Source: Akkermansia sp.
GTDB lineage: Bacteria; Verrucomicrobiota; Verrucomicrobiia; Verrucomicrobiales; Akkermansiaceae
DNA length: 64,000 nucleotides
Assembly (NCBI GenBank): GCA_017398355.1
Contig: JAFQGD010000058.1
Span: 1 to 64,000 of the forward strand
Reading direction: 5' to 3'
Shown here in pieces: positions 17,108 through 26,038 of the stretch. The notes beneath the pieces were generated by a model, which made no database searches, was not told where the DNA came from, and saw nothing but the letters and a program-made list of their open reading frames with translations. Both the position numbers and the translations under genes were made by a program. The stretch's first letter is position 1. Each line of letters opens with the position of its first letter.

Positions 17108-18184
17108 TTACAAGGGCAAATCACCAAGAGGAGCCTGCCAAGGGTCTTCCTCTTGTTCCTGGGGGGTGGCATCATCCGCCACATCATTGGTAGTGGTCCG
17201 GTTGGCATCTGTATCTACCACCGGAGCTCCGGACTCAGTTTCGTAGCTTTGCTCACTCGGCTGAACCTGAGCTGCGGGTTTCTCTTCCGGCACATTCTGA
17301 ACTTTTTTTACCGCACGTTGGCGCGCAGCGGCAGCATCCATGGGAGACACTTCAAAGTCAGACATATCAATCAAATCTTCCTTATCGAAAGCATACCGTG
17401 CCAGTGTCGGCAAGGTATCTTTTACCAGTTGATTCACAGGGAAACGCACCTGTCCTTCCGGAGAACGCAGCGTGATGAGCTTTCCTTCCATGCGGTAAAT
17501 CACAGCATCTCTGTACGCTTTGCCGGATGTCGTTGTCACATTGCCTACCGGCATACCGGGCAGCAAACTGCGCGCAACACTGCGGGCTTCTTTATCCGCT
17601 TGGCGGATTTCATGCTGTAGAGCAAGCACGCGATTGTGCTCCTCTGTAATATCCTCTTCCTTATCTGCAATTTGGCGAGAAAAATCACCGAGTTGGCGTT
17701 CAAGGCGAGCCAAGAGCTTGCGCATGTGTATCTGCTCATCAGCATGATATGCCTGTGCCTGTAAAGCTTCGCGCTGTTTGCACAGCTCCAAGTTCTCCCG
17801 CATGGTTATCTCCATGAGCGTGGGTACCCGGTACTTATCCAGCTCTTGTTTCAAGTAATAGCCTCCGCCGCCAAGGGTCCCCAGAAGAGCCACCACCAAG
17901 AAAGTATCCAGCAGAAGTCCACCCCAGTTCAGCTTATTCTGAGCTGGCTTCTTCTCTTGGTCAGTTGGCGGAGTCTCTGTTTTTTCTGAATTCTTCTTCT
18001 TTTCTACCTTCTGAGTCTCTTCTGCCGGTGTATCTTTCACCGATTCAGAGGACTCTTTCTTCTTCTCCGCTGGGTCCTTTTTCGCGGATTCTTCATCAGC
18101 TGAAGGCACCTCCGGGCGCACCGTTTCCAAAACGGGGTTGTCTTCCTTCTTCTCCTCCGGGTTCATGGCTGGCTCTTCACTCAT
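17108..18184 (-). CDS. Membrane-anchored coiled-coil protein of unknown function
   Basis: 358 residues. The first ~90 are highly charged (Glu, Lys, Ser, Pro). One membrane segment follows (about residues 89-110), then a long coiled coil (about 125-215), a small beta-rich region with RSPEGQVRFPVNQL, and an acidic low-complexity tail. No family recognised. The start overlaps the upstream lipoprotein gene by 4 nt, and both proteins have coiled coils, so they may act together at the cell envelope. Confidence 0.65.
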   Translation of the reverse strand: MSEEPAMNPEEKKEDNPVLETVRPEVPSADEESAKKDPAEKKKESSESVKDTPAEETQKVEKKKNSEKTETPPTDQEKKPAQNKLNWGGLLLDTFLVVALLGTLGGGGYYLKQELDKYRVPTLMEITMRENLELCKQREALQAQAYHADEQIHMRKLLARLERQLGDFSRQIADKEEDITEEHNRVLALQHEIRQADKEARSVARSLLPGMPVGNVTTTSGKAYRDAVIYRMEGKLITLRSPEGQVRFPVNQLVKDTLPTLARYAFDKEDLIDMSDFEVSPMDAAAARQRAVKKVQNVPEEKPAAQVQPSEQSYETESGAPVVDTDANRTTTNDVADDATPQEQEEDPWQAPLGDLPL

Positions 18185-18570
18185 GGCTGGATATTCTGAA
18201 CGGCAATTTCATTCTGAAGGCGGGTAAAGGTATCGCGGAAGGAATCCAAACGAGACTCCAGTTCAATGCGGCGCATCTTTAATTCAGTTTCTTTTTCACG
18301 CAAGGCCTCCATCTGTTTGTATGCTGCCACCACCTCGCTATTGCGGCGGTCTATCTGCTGCTGCAAATCGGGTGTATCTGCCCCGGCCTGTCGGATGAGG
18401 GCGTGCATACGGGCTATTTCTTTGCGCAATTCAGCATTATTGCGCTGCAACGCACTCAATCGCTCCATATCCGGAGCCTGTGGCTTGCATGCCACCATTG
18501 CCGTAAGGGCCACTGCCCCCGCTACCAACCATACTGAAAATCTTGTTTTCACGCATCTATATTCAGGCAT
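18181..18570 (-). CDS. Coiled-coil lipoprotein of unknown function
   Basis: 129 residues from ATG 18570. The signal peptide ends in AMVAC, giving a lipid-modified Cys. The rest is one continuous coiled coil (about residues 35-120). A GTG at 18552 (giving MKTRFSVWLV...) would make a more usual signal peptide, and a TTGACG-like box upstream would fit it, so the start is uncertain. The 4-nt overlap with the next gene points to coupled translation. Confidence 0.65.
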   Translation of the reverse strand: MPEYRCVKTRFSVWLVAGAVALTAMVACKPQAPDMERLSALQRNNAELRKEIARMHALIRQAGADTPDLQQQIDRRNSEVVAAYKQMEALREKETELKMRRIELESRLDSFRDTFTRLQNEIAVQNIQP

Positions 18571-18911
18571 TACTCCGTTTGCGTCAAGCATCTTTTGTGT
18601 CAGGTTCATTGCCTTCGCATCATCTATGACAATGAAACAACCCAACGGATGACTACACACAAAACATCACATCTTTAATGTGAAATTCTTTGCAAATCTT
18701 AAAAAAAACGTCACAAACACATGAAGCACCCAAGCGCTCACAATATGATTCCTTACTCATTTATCTGATCAATTCTATTTGGAACAAAACTTATAAGCTG
18801 AAACAGTTTACAATTCTGTATTACGCAAGTCAAGTTTGAATGAGCGTGCTTACTTAAATTATGCTTGCATTTGCTGCCCCTGCCTGCTACTATGGCGCAG
18901 CGCACTACGTT
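18571..18911. other. Non-coding stretch before tRNA-Arg
   Basis: AT-rich, 341 bp, with no convincing open frame. It holds the tRNA promoter at its right end and presumably the minus-strand promoter of the lipoprotein cluster. A small CACAT/ATGTG hairpin lies near 18669. Nothing else is seen. Confidence 0.5.
18865..18893 (+). promoter_or_regulatory. Predicted promoter of tRNA-Arg
   Basis: TTGCAT (18865-18870), 17 bp, TACTAT (18888-18893), about 18 bp before the tRNA 5' end. Confidence 0.55.
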
Positions 18912-18985
18912 GCTCCGGTAGCTCAGTTGGATAGAGCACGAGCCTTCTAAGCTTGGGGTCCCGCGTTCGAATCGCGGCCGGAGTG
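18912..18985 (+). tRNA. tRNA-Arg (anticodon TCT)
   Basis: A 74-nt cloverleaf. The acceptor stem is GCTCCGG with CCGGAGT (first pair G-U), the D stem GCTC/GAGC, the anticodon stem CGAGC/GCTTG around loop CTTCTAA, and the T stem CCGCG/CGCGG around TTCGAAT. The anticodon TCT reads AGA. The 3' CCA is not encoded. It is transcribed alone, with a promoter before and a terminator after. Confidence 0.95.
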
Positions 18986-18996
18986 CTATACTTCAG

Positions 18997-19033
18997 CAGG
19001 CTACAGGTGTCCCCCTGTGGCCTGTTCCTTTTT
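18997..19033 (+). terminator. Intrinsic terminator of the tRNA gene
   Basis: CAGGCTACAGG (18997-19007) pairs with CCTGTGGCCTG (19014-19024) with one mismatch, followed by TTCCTTTTT. Confidence 0.8.
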
Positions 19034-19077
19034 GGCGCTACTTTTTAATAATTTTAAAATACAGACCTGATTTATCC

Positions 19078-19106
19078 TTGAAATAGAAGCAGCGTGTAGC
19101 TATAAT
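19078..19106 (+). promoter_or_regulatory. Predicted promoter of the fur-sufCBD operon
   Basis: TTGAAA (19078-19083), 17 bp, perfect TATAAT (19101-19106). Transcription should start near 19113, 30 nt before the ATG. No clear Fur box was found by eye. Confidence 0.65.
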
Positions 19107-19142
19107 CACCGCACGGACAACAACTACCCCTGAGATCCGGAT

Positions 19143-19601
19143 ATGAATAGCACACAAACAAACGAGACACCCCGATCCTCGCAGACAGCCAGCGTTGTCA
19201 AGCGAGCCGGTCTCCGCATGACCAAGCAACGACGAGCCGTGGTGGATGCCATTTTGGCATCCAAAGACCACCCCACAGCCAGTGCCATCTACGAACGAGC
19301 CAAGCAATACGAACCGGGTATTTCCCTGGCAACAATTTACAACTGTTTGGAAACAATGGCACAAGCAGGAGTCATCAATCATTTACACTTCGATAATGGG
19401 CCTTCCCGTTTCTGCCCCAACTTTGTACCCCATGTACACGTATTGGACGACACGAACAATAAGGTCATCGATGTGCAATTAAAGGCAGGCTTGTGTCCGG
19501 AAGATATTTTTGACCTGCCACCCGGGGTCACCATCACCAGCATGGAAGCGTGCTTGCGTGGTTCCATCCCCGAGCAGTACCATTCACACGAAGAGCAATG
19601 A
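19143..19601 (+). CDS. Fur-family transcriptional regulator heading the suf operon
   Basis: 152 residues with the winged-helix DNA-binding domain of the family ([26 protein letters not shown] and [13 protein letters not shown], about residues 25-80). A HVHV motif matches part of the metal site. The structural-zinc cysteines usually found after it are missing: HxHLICxxCG reads [11 protein letters not shown]. Its stop overlaps the sufC start (ATGA), so it is the first gene of the operon and probably controls iron-sulfur cluster assembly according to iron or cluster status. Whether it senses iron, peroxide or clusters cannot be told. Confidence 0.85.
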   Translation: MNSTQTNETPRSSQTASVVKRAGLRMTKQRRAVVDAILASKDHPTASAIYERAKQYEPGISLATIYNCLETMAQAGVINHLHFDNGPSRFCPNFVPHVHVLDDTNNKVIDVQLKAGLCPEDIFDLPPGVTITSMEACLRGSIPEQYHSHEEQ

Positions 19602-20347
19602 GCCTGATAATCAAGAATCTGTGCGCCCGAGTCAAAGACGGGGCTGACATACTCAACGGTATAAATCTGGAAATTCCTACCGGCGAGGTACACGCCATCA
19701 TGGGGCCGAATGGCTCCGGCAAATCTACACTATCCAAAGTACTGTGCGGGCATCCGGATTATGAAGTGACCGGAGGTAGCGTCACGATGGATGGTCAGGA
19801 TTTACTGGCCATGAGCGTGGATGAACGCAGCCGCGCCGGTTTATTCTTAGCCTTCCAATACCCCGTGGAAGTACCGGGGGTAAGCAACGCTAATTTCATG
19901 AGAGCAGCCATACAAGCCCGCTTACCCAAGGGGGAAGAAGTGGATGCCGTCGCCTTTTACAAAGAATTGAGAGGCCACATGAAACAACTGGGAATGGACA
20001 CAAAATTCACCGCACGCGCCGTAAACGAAGGCTTCTCCGGCGGAGAAAAGAAACGCAATGACATTCTGCAAATGATGATGCTACAGCCCAGTTACGCCAT
20101 TCTGGACGAAACAGACAGTGGCTTGGATGTGGACGCTCTGCGTATTGTCTCCGAAGGAGTCAATGCCATGCGGGCCCCGTTCCGCAGTTTCATGGTCATC
20201 ACCCACTACAAGCGTTTGCTTGATTACATACGCCCGGATGTAGTACACATTCTCTCCAAAGGCAAGATTGTGAAAACAGGTGGCTTTGAACTGGTTGATC
20301 ACATTGAAAACAACGGATTTGATTTTCTGAAAACAACGGAGGAGTGA
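19598..20347 (+). CDS. sufC: Fe-S cluster assembly ATPase
   Basis: ATPase of the SufBC2D scaffold that builds iron-sulfur clusters in the cytoplasm. 249 residues: Walker [10 protein letters not shown] (about residues 36-44), the SufC-type signature [18 protein letters not shown] and Walker [12 protein letters not shown]. The start is the ATG that overlaps the regulator's stop; an in-frame extension to 19550 lies inside that gene. The stop overlaps sufB. The order regulator-C-B-D is compact; no cysteine desulfurase (sufS) follows in this window. Confidence 0.95.
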   Translation: MSLIIKNLCARVKDGADILNGINLEIPTGEVHAIMGPNGSGKSTLSKVLCGHPDYEVTGGSVTMDGQDLLAMSVDERSRAGLFLAFQYPVEVPGVSNANFMRAAIQARLPKGEEVDAVAFYKELRGHMKQLGMDTKFTARAVNEGFSGGEKKRNDILQMMMLQPSYAILDETDSGLDVDALRIVSEGVNAMRAPFRSFMVITHYKRLLDYIRPDVVHILSKGKIVKTGGFELVDHIENNGFDFLKTTEE

Positions 20348-21747
20348 TGGACGAAACGCCATTCCAGATGGACACGCGCGGTGCATTCTCTTTCCCGGAG
20401 AATCACAAGTTTGATGCAGGATTTGGCCTCACAGAAGAGACCATTGATTATATTTGCGATGTAAAGGGGGAGCCGGACTGGTTGCGCCAATTCCGCAAAG
20501 ACGCCCTGCGCAAGTTCAACGAAATGCCTATGCCCACCCACTGGGCCCCGGCAGAAATAGCCGGGGTAGATTTTGACTCCTTCCGCTACTACCTCTCCCA
20601 CGGGGCAAAGCCCAGCCGCAGCTGGGACGAAGTGCCGGATGACATGAAACGCACCTTTGAGCGTTTGGGGGTTCCGGAGCAGGAACGCGCTTTCTTGGCC
20701 GGTGTAGATGCTCAGTACGATTCTGAGACGGCCTACACCAACATGCGGGAAGAACTCAGCAAAAAGGGTGTCATCTTTGTCAATTCTACAGAAGGGCTCA
20801 AGGAATACGAACACATCTTCCGCCCGTGGTTCGGCAAGGTCATACCCGTGGGGGATAACAAATTCTCAGCCCTCAACCACGCAGCCTTTTCCGGTGGTTC
20901 GTTCATCTATGTACCCAAAGGCGTGAAACTGGCTCAGCCGCTGCAAGCGTACTTCCGCATCAATTCCGAAAGCATGGGGCAATTTGAGCGCACGCTCATC
21001 ATCGCAGATGAAGGGGCAGAGCTCATGTACATGGAAGGCTGCACCGCGCCGCAGTACGACTCCGCCACCCTGCACTCCGGTGTTGTGGAATTGGTGGCGC
21101 TCAAAGGTGCAAAAATCCAGTATGTCACCGTGCAAAACTGGGCCACCAATGTGTACAATCTCGTGATTCAGCGAGGGCTTGCCATGGAAGATGCAGAAAT
21201 ACGCTGGATTGATTGCAACCTGGGCTCCGGGCTTACGATGAAATACCCCGCCGTGGTGCTGCAAGGGCGGCGCGCCCGAGGCGAGGTGGTGAGTATCTCC
21301 TTGGCTCATAGTGGGCAATTACAAGACACCGGCGCCCGCATGATTCACGCTGCCCCCGAAACAAGCTCCAACATCGTGGCAAAATCTATTTCCATCGGTG
21401 AAGGACGTGCCAGCTATCGCGGCGAGGTCAAGGAACTTAAAGGGATGAAAGGCTGCAAAAACAACACCGAGTGTGATGCCCTGCTCATCAACGCCACCAG
21501 CCGCACCGATACCTACCCCGCTATCACCGTCAACGGCAACGCCAGCGCCGTGCAGCATGAAGCCTCCGTCTCTCAAGTAGACGAAGAAATGCTCTTCTAC
21601 ATGCAGCAACGCGGACTCACTCGCGCCCAAGCCATGAGCTTGGCAGTCAATGGGTTCATCAATGATTTAGTAAAAGAATTCCCCATGGAGTACTCCGTGG
21701 AATTACGCCGTCTCATCGATTTAGAGATGGAGGATTCCATTGGCTAA
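20347..21747 (+). CDS. sufB: Fe-S cluster scaffold protein SufB
   Basis: 466 residues, full length. SufB forms the scaffold with SufD and SufC. The family's C-terminal beta-helix marks are clear (GKASYRGEV-like [21 protein letters not shown], and the end with [20 protein letters not shown]). A GGAGGAG ribosome-binding site (20338-20344) ends 2 nt before ATG 20347; GTG 20344 is an alternative. The ATG shares its A with the sufC stop. Confidence 0.95.
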   Translation: MDETPFQMDTRGAFSFPENHKFDAGFGLTEETIDYICDVKGEPDWLRQFRKDALRKFNEMPMPTHWAPAEIAGVDFDSFRYYLSHGAKPSRSWDEVPDDMKRTFERLGVPEQERAFLAGVDAQYDSETAYTNMREELSKKGVIFVNSTEGLKEYEHIFRPWFGKVIPVGDNKFSALNHAAFSGGSFIYVPKGVKLAQPLQAYFRINSESMGQFERTLIIADEGAELMYMEGCTAPQYDSATLHSGVVELVALKGAKIQYVTVQNWATNVYNLVIQRGLAMEDAEIRWIDCNLGSGLTMKYPAVVLQGRRARGEVVSISLAHSGQLQDTGARMIHAAPETSSNIVAKSISIGEGRASYRGEVKELKGMKGCKNNTECDALLINATSRTDTYPAITVNGNASAVQHEASVSQVDEEMLFYMQQRGLTRAQAMSLAVNGFINDLVKEFPMEYSVELRRLIDLEMEDSIG

Positions 21748-21767
21748 ACCTCCTACACCTTCGTATT

Positions 21768-22883
21768 ATGGATTTGCCCCAAAACATGAGCATGGAAGAA
21801 GCATTCGCCCTGGCAGAAGCAGAGGCCAAGCTGAATGCAGCCATCCAGGAAAGCCGGCAGAGATTTGAAAAGGCAGACATCCCCAATCGACTGAACGAAG
21901 ACTGGCGTTTTGGGCGGCCACATAAATACGCAACGGCGCTGGCTGAGCTACTGCAAAACAATGCAGAATCGCAAGGCGAAGCCACCGTCGAGAGCGCTGG
22001 TGAATCTGCCGTACGCGTAACGGCAGAGGATGAGGATTTGCGCCAGACAGAGATGCTCATGCCCACCATCGGGTCTGATGCCCTGCTCGGCTTGCACCTC
22101 AAGCGTTTTGGGCATGGCTACGCGCTTTATATCGAGGAAAGCCCCACCCAACCCATCATCATCACCTACCAAGCCGGGGCTCTCTATACCCCATCCACCT
22201 TCATCATGGTAGCACCCGGGGTCAAAGCTCATGTCATTGAGCAACACACAGGCACCCCCGGCAGCACAATGTTAGCCACCCGCAACATACAAGTGGCAGA
22301 GGGAGCCGAACTCAAAATAGAACTTCACAGCCAGGGTTTCGAGCACTACATGTGCATCACCAACATCCAGAACATGGGCGGCAGGGTTAGCCACCTTACA
22401 ACACATGAGAATAACGCATGGGTGCGGGAAGAAACAGTGGCTGAAATCTACACCACCGGAGCAGATACCCGCCTTTTCTCCGCCAATAGTTTAGGCAATA
22501 CCGCAGTGTTGGATCAGCATACCAAGCAGATTCATCATGTAGGGGGTGCCACCAGTGATTTGCTCTACAAAAACGTGGTGGATGCAAAAGCCTCTGCAAC
22601 CTTTGCAGGCAATATCTATGTGGCCCCCGGCGCCCACAATACGGATGCTTACCAAAGCAATCGCAACATGCTGCTCAGCGAGACCGCTACTGTCAATTCC
22701 CTGCCCGGGCTGGAAATCCTGGCAGACAAGGTGCGCTGCTCTCATGGTAGCGCCTCCGCCCCCATGGATGAAGAACAACTCTTCTACCTCTGCTCTCGCG
22801 GCATTCCTCCGTACGAAGCGCAAAAACTTGTCGCTGATGGATTCTTGGCAGATGTGCTCAATCGCTTCAATGGCGAGCAGTAA
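21768..22883 (+). CDS. sufD: Fe-S cluster assembly protein SufD
   Basis: 371 residues, paralogue of SufB and partner in the SufBC2D complex. Its C-terminal beta-helix has DLLYKNVVDAKASATFAGNI and, near the end, CSHGSASAPMDEEQLFYLCSR, which carries the conserved His of the family. It follows sufB by 20 bp and ends the operon; the next gene is convergent, 11 bp away. Confidence 0.92.
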   Translation: MDLPQNMSMEEAFALAEAEAKLNAAIQESRQRFEKADIPNRLNEDWRFGRPHKYATALAELLQNNAESQGEATVESAGESAVRVTAEDEDLRQTEMLMPTIGSDALLGLHLKRFGHGYALYIEESPTQPIIITYQAGALYTPSTFIMVAPGVKAHVIEQHTGTPGSTMLATRNIQVAEGAELKIELHSQGFEHYMCITNIQNMGGRVSHLTTHENNAWVREETVAEIYTTGADTRLFSANSLGNTAVLDQHTKQIHHVGGATSDLLYKNVVDAKASATFAGNIYVAPGAHNTDAYQSNRNMLLSETATVNSLPGLEILADKVRCSHGSASAPMDEEQLFYLCSRGIPPYEAQKLVADGFLADVLNRFNGEQ

Positions 22884-22894
22884 TCATCGCGCCA

Positions 22895-23950
22895 TCATTC
22901 CTCATGCTCCAGCGCTGCACGCAATAGCTCCGAACCATAAAACGGAGTCGGCAGCTCTGCAAACCAGTGAGACAAGCGATCCGTGGCCATCATAAGCACC
23001 TGCAAGCGAGGGCTCACATTCGACAAATCTTTCTCATATCCGCTCCCAAGCTTATCAACACTCACAGCGCGTATACCATCTGCCAGCTTCTGCAAACGCG
23101 GAGCGGCGGCATCTGCACTTACCGTATCGGTGATACTCTTGCTCACCTTCAACCACTCCATCAGCAGGGGTTCCATCATCTCCGCTGTCTTCACCAGCTG
23201 TGGCAGCACTTCCGGATCTGCGGCCATACCCAAATTCTCCAGCACCTCATTCACCAAAGGCAACGCCTGTGTCAAACGAGCAGAGCCATACAAATCTACA
23301 TCCTTTTCCAGCAATTTACCCCAAGCACGCAGCACACGGGATGCAGCGGGGCGCACTGTCACATGGTAGCGACGCACGCGCACGCGCAGAAGTTCATCAT
23401 CATCATGATGCGGCAAAGCTTCCACCTTCTCCTGCAACGACCCCATGTATGCCGGGATATTATGAGCCATTTCTGCCGCAGCATCCGCACTGGCCTTGCT
23501 ATCCACTTTTTCCAGCACCTCTGCCATGTCGCTCAAAAGCAATCCCAATTCCGTTTGCAATGCCAAATACGGAGCCAAGAGCTCTTGGTAGCGGCTATCC
23601 GGCACAAAGACGGGGGAGAGCGCAGCCACCAACTTAGAAGAGCCGAAACACGAAGTCGTAGCCAAGATGGAGCGGTCATACTCCGATAGCATCATTTCGC
23701 GAGGCATTGCATCATGCTCTTTCAGCAGATTTGCCACAATGGGCGCTGCTGCATCAGCAGATTTCTTATCCACCACAAACAAAAGAGCCTCATCCAGCAG
23801 ACCCTTCTCCGTTACCTGCACACCGGGTGAGGTCTCCACCGTTTCGGCTCGCAGGGGCACTGCCGGCGTGCTCTCCTGAGCCATTGCAGCGGGAATCCAC
23901 GCACACAGGGTGGCGCAGCTTGCGCCAAAAAGTCGGGGGGTATTCATCAT
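22895..23950 (-). CDS. Secreted protein with repeated SADAAA motifs, unknown function
   Basis: 351 residues from ATG 23950, where a signal peptide begins (cut after AMA, about residue 24). The motif DxxSADAAA appears three times, each opening a helical stretch: DKKSADAAAPIVANLL, SKASADAAAEMAHNI and TVSADAAAPRLQKLADGI, about 120 residues apart. The rest is mainly helical. I do not recognise a family. A promoter at 24010-24038 allows a start at ATG 24001 as well, which would give a longer N-terminus. It is divergent from the RNA helicase gene. Confidence 0.65.
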   Translation of the reverse strand: MMNTPRLFGASCATLCAWIPAAMAQESTPAVPLRAETVETSPGVQVTEKGLLDEALLFVVDKKSADAAAPIVANLLKEHDAMPREMMLSEYDRSILATTSCFGSSKLVAALSPVFVPDSRYQELLAPYLALQTELGLLLSDMAEVLEKVDSKASADAAAEMAHNIPAYMGSLQEKVEALPHHDDDELLRVRVRRYHVTVRPAASRVLRAWGKLLEKDVDLYGSARLTQALPLVNEVLENLGMAADPEVLPQLVKTAEMMEPLLMEWLKVSKSITDTVSADAAAPRLQKLADGIRAVSVDKLGSGYEKDLSNVSPRLQVLMMATDRLSHWFAELPTPFYGSELLRAALEHEE

Positions 23951-24009
23951 ATAATCAAATGCAGGTTCTTCAGGAAAGTAGCGCAGTGCGGCCACTTTCA
24001 TCGTGGTGT

Positions 24010-24038
24010 ATTCTAGCAAGCCACCGCCAACATTGCAA
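24010..24038 (-). promoter_or_regulatory. Predicted promoter of the SADAAA protein gene
   Basis: Minus strand TTGCAA (24038-24033), 17 bp, TAGAAT (24015-24010), with the transcription start near 24003, directly at ATG 24001. Confidence 0.45.
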
Positions 24039-24150
24039 GCATGCATTCCCATCTTCTTGCGGATTTTTTTCATTTTACCAACATGTTATAGCAACTGCCA
24101 TAGAATTGTCTTTACAAAGAGCGGGGAGTCAGGCATTCTTTGCCGCGTCT

Positions 24151-25995
24151 ATGTCATTCTCTGAACTCGGAATCTGCCCGGAAATTCTTGAAGCCATCGA
24201 AGTATTGGGCTTTGAAACCCCCTCTCTCATCCAAGAGAAAGCCATTCCCCCTGCTCTGGACGGCAGCGACATTGTAGGGCTTTCTCATACCGGCTCCGGC
24301 AAGACGCTGGCTTTCAGCATCCCGGCTCTGGAATGCATCGACCCCGACATTCGCGGTGTGCAGGTGCTTTGCTTAGCACCCACTCGTGAGCTGGCTGTGC
24401 AGATTTGCCGCGAGGTCGAAAAATTAGCCTTATTCTTGGATGGCATCTCCGCCGTGCCGATTTATGGCGGGGCATCCTTTGGCCCGCAGCTGGCCGCACT
24501 GAAACGTGGTGTGCAGTTTGTTGTCGGCACCCCCGGCCGAGTCATCGACCTCATGGAACAGGGCGAACTCAACACGGACAACATCTCCATGCTCATTCTG
24601 GATGAGGCAGATGAGATGCTGGACATGGGCTTCCAAGATGACATTGACCGCGTCGTCTCCATGCTGCCGGCAGAGCGCCAAACCCTCTTCTTCTCGGCCA
24701 CCATGTCCCCGGCCATTCGCTCCCTCATCAATCGCCTTTCCCAAGACCCGCTGGAAATAGCTATCGAGCGCCCCGTACTCACCGTACCCACCTGCGAGCA
24801 ATCTGTGTACGAAGTAGTCTTCTCTTCCCGTATCGAGGTGCTTAGCCGCCTCATCGAAATGGGCCGCATGAAGCGTGGGCTCGTCTTCGCCAACACCAAA
24901 CGTGTGGTAGACGATGTGGTGGATGGACTACTGGCCCGTGGGTATTCCGTAGACCGTCTCCACGGCGACATGCCACAAACCCTCCGCGAACGCGTAATGG
25001 ATTCCTTCCGCAAGGGCAACCTCAATGTACTGGTGGCCACCGATATCGCAGCCCGTGGTTTGGATATTGACGATGTGGATATTGTGGTCAATTTTGAACT
25101 GCCCCGCGACCCGGAGGACTATGTACACCGCATCGGCCGTACTGCCCGCGCTGGCCGCAAAGGCAAGGCTGTCACCTTCATCGGCCGCCGCGATTTCTCC
25201 TTGCTCGCCCGCATCGAACGATTCATCGGCACCCGCATGATGCGCGAAAAAGTGATGACCGGCGAACAAGTGGCCCAAGCCCGCAAAGAAGCCTTGGTAG
25301 ATGAAATTTTGGAGATGGCCGCCTCCGCACACGAACTGCCGGAAGAGCTGCGAGACATTGAAATGCCGGCAGAGCACCTCATGACCGCCATGTTCAACCT
25401 ACTGCTGGCTCGCAATGGTGGAGAGCTGCAAGACATCCCGGAAGACCGCCCCAGCCGACATTCCCACACCCAGGAATCCGGCGCAGATAACCCTTCCCGC
25501 GATTGGAACAAGCTGGAAGATTCTGTCACACTTTTCATGAATGGTGGCAAGCTACTGGGCATCAAGCCAAAAGATATTGCAGGTCTCTTCTACAACGAAG
25601 CTGATGCTCCCAAAGGCTCCGTGGGCGATATCAAAATTTTCCTCAAACACTCACTCATCGAGGTCACTCCCGAAGTCGCCCCGCAGATTGTGGAAAAACT
25701 CTCCACCTGCATGATTTGCGGCTACGAGGTAAACGTGCGAGAAGACAAAGGACGCCCTGAAGGCGGTTCCGCCCCGGATCGCCCCGCCTACCGCGTGCGA
25801 GACCGCCGCTCCGATTCCTACCCCGGCCGAGACAGATTCCGCGAACGCAGCTTCGGTGGCAACCGCTACCGTGGCGACCGCGAGGACACCCGAGACCGCA
25901 AACCCTTCCACCGCCGGGCAGATGGCCCCGCCCCCCGAGACAAAGGAGGCGATGGCTTCTACAAGCGATTCAGCAAAAGCTACAAGGGAAGGTAA
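24151..25995 (+). CDS. DEAD-box ATP-dependent RNA helicase (DeaD/CsdA-like)
   Basis: 614 residues. It unwinds RNA, probably in ribosome assembly or cold adaptation. Motifs in order: Q motif FETPSLIQEKAIP, Walker A SHTGSGKT (about 45-52), PTRELA, TPGR, DEAD (151-154), SAT, RGLDI and HRIGRTARAG. A DbpA-type RNA-binding domain follows (about 460-535), then a tail rich in Arg, Gly and Asp to the end. The start at 24151 is the first Met with a helicase N-terminus. The last 25 codons recur 3.9 kb downstream at 29849-29940, so the present 3' end may have been supplied by the inserted island. Confidence 0.92.
   Translation: MSFSELGICPEILEAIEVLGFETPSLIQEKAIPPALDGSDIVGLSHTGSGKTLAFSIPALECIDPDIRGVQVLCLAPTRELAVQICREVEKLALFLDGISAVPIYGGASFGPQLAALKRGVQFVVGTPGRVIDLMEQGELNTDNISMLILDEADEMLDMGFQDDIDRVVSMLPAERQTLFFSATMSPAIRSLINRLSQDPLEIAIERPVLTVPTCEQSVYEVVFSSRIEVLSRLIEMGRMKRGLVFANTKRVVDDVVDGLLARGYSVDRLHGDMPQTLRERVMDSFRKGNLNVLVATDIAARGLDIDDVDIVVNFELPRDPEDYVHRIGRTARAGRKGKAVTFIGRRDFSLLARIERFIGTRMMREKVMTGEQVAQARKEALVDEILEMAASAHELPEELRDIEMPAEHLMTAMFNLLLARNGGELQDIPEDRPSRHSHTQESGADNPSRDWNKLEDSVTLFMNGGKLLGIKPKDIAGLFYNEADAPKGSVGDIKIFLKHSLIEVTPEVAPQIVEKLSTCMICGYEVNVREDKGRPEGGSAPDRPAYRVRDRRSDSYPGRDRFRERSFGGNRYRGDREDTRDRKPFHRRADGPAPRDKGGDGFYKRFSKSYKGR
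25904..25979 (+). repeat. 76-bp direct repeat, left copy (in the helicase 3' end)
   Basis: Identical to 29849-29924. It codes for the helicase C-terminus from HRRADGPAP onward. Beyond it, this copy ends in codons AGC TAC AAG GGA AGG TAA. Likely the left border of the TIR island. Confidence 0.85.
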
Positions 25996-26006
25996 TAATT
26001 TTATCA

Positions 26007-26038
26007 TCCCCTCTAAGCACTTTTCTGGGGAAATTTTT
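26007..26038 (+). terminator. Weak hairpin after the helicase gene
   Basis: TCCCC (26007-26011) with GGGGA (26027-26031) and a T run to 26038. The stem is only 5 bp, so function is uncertain. Confidence 0.35.
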
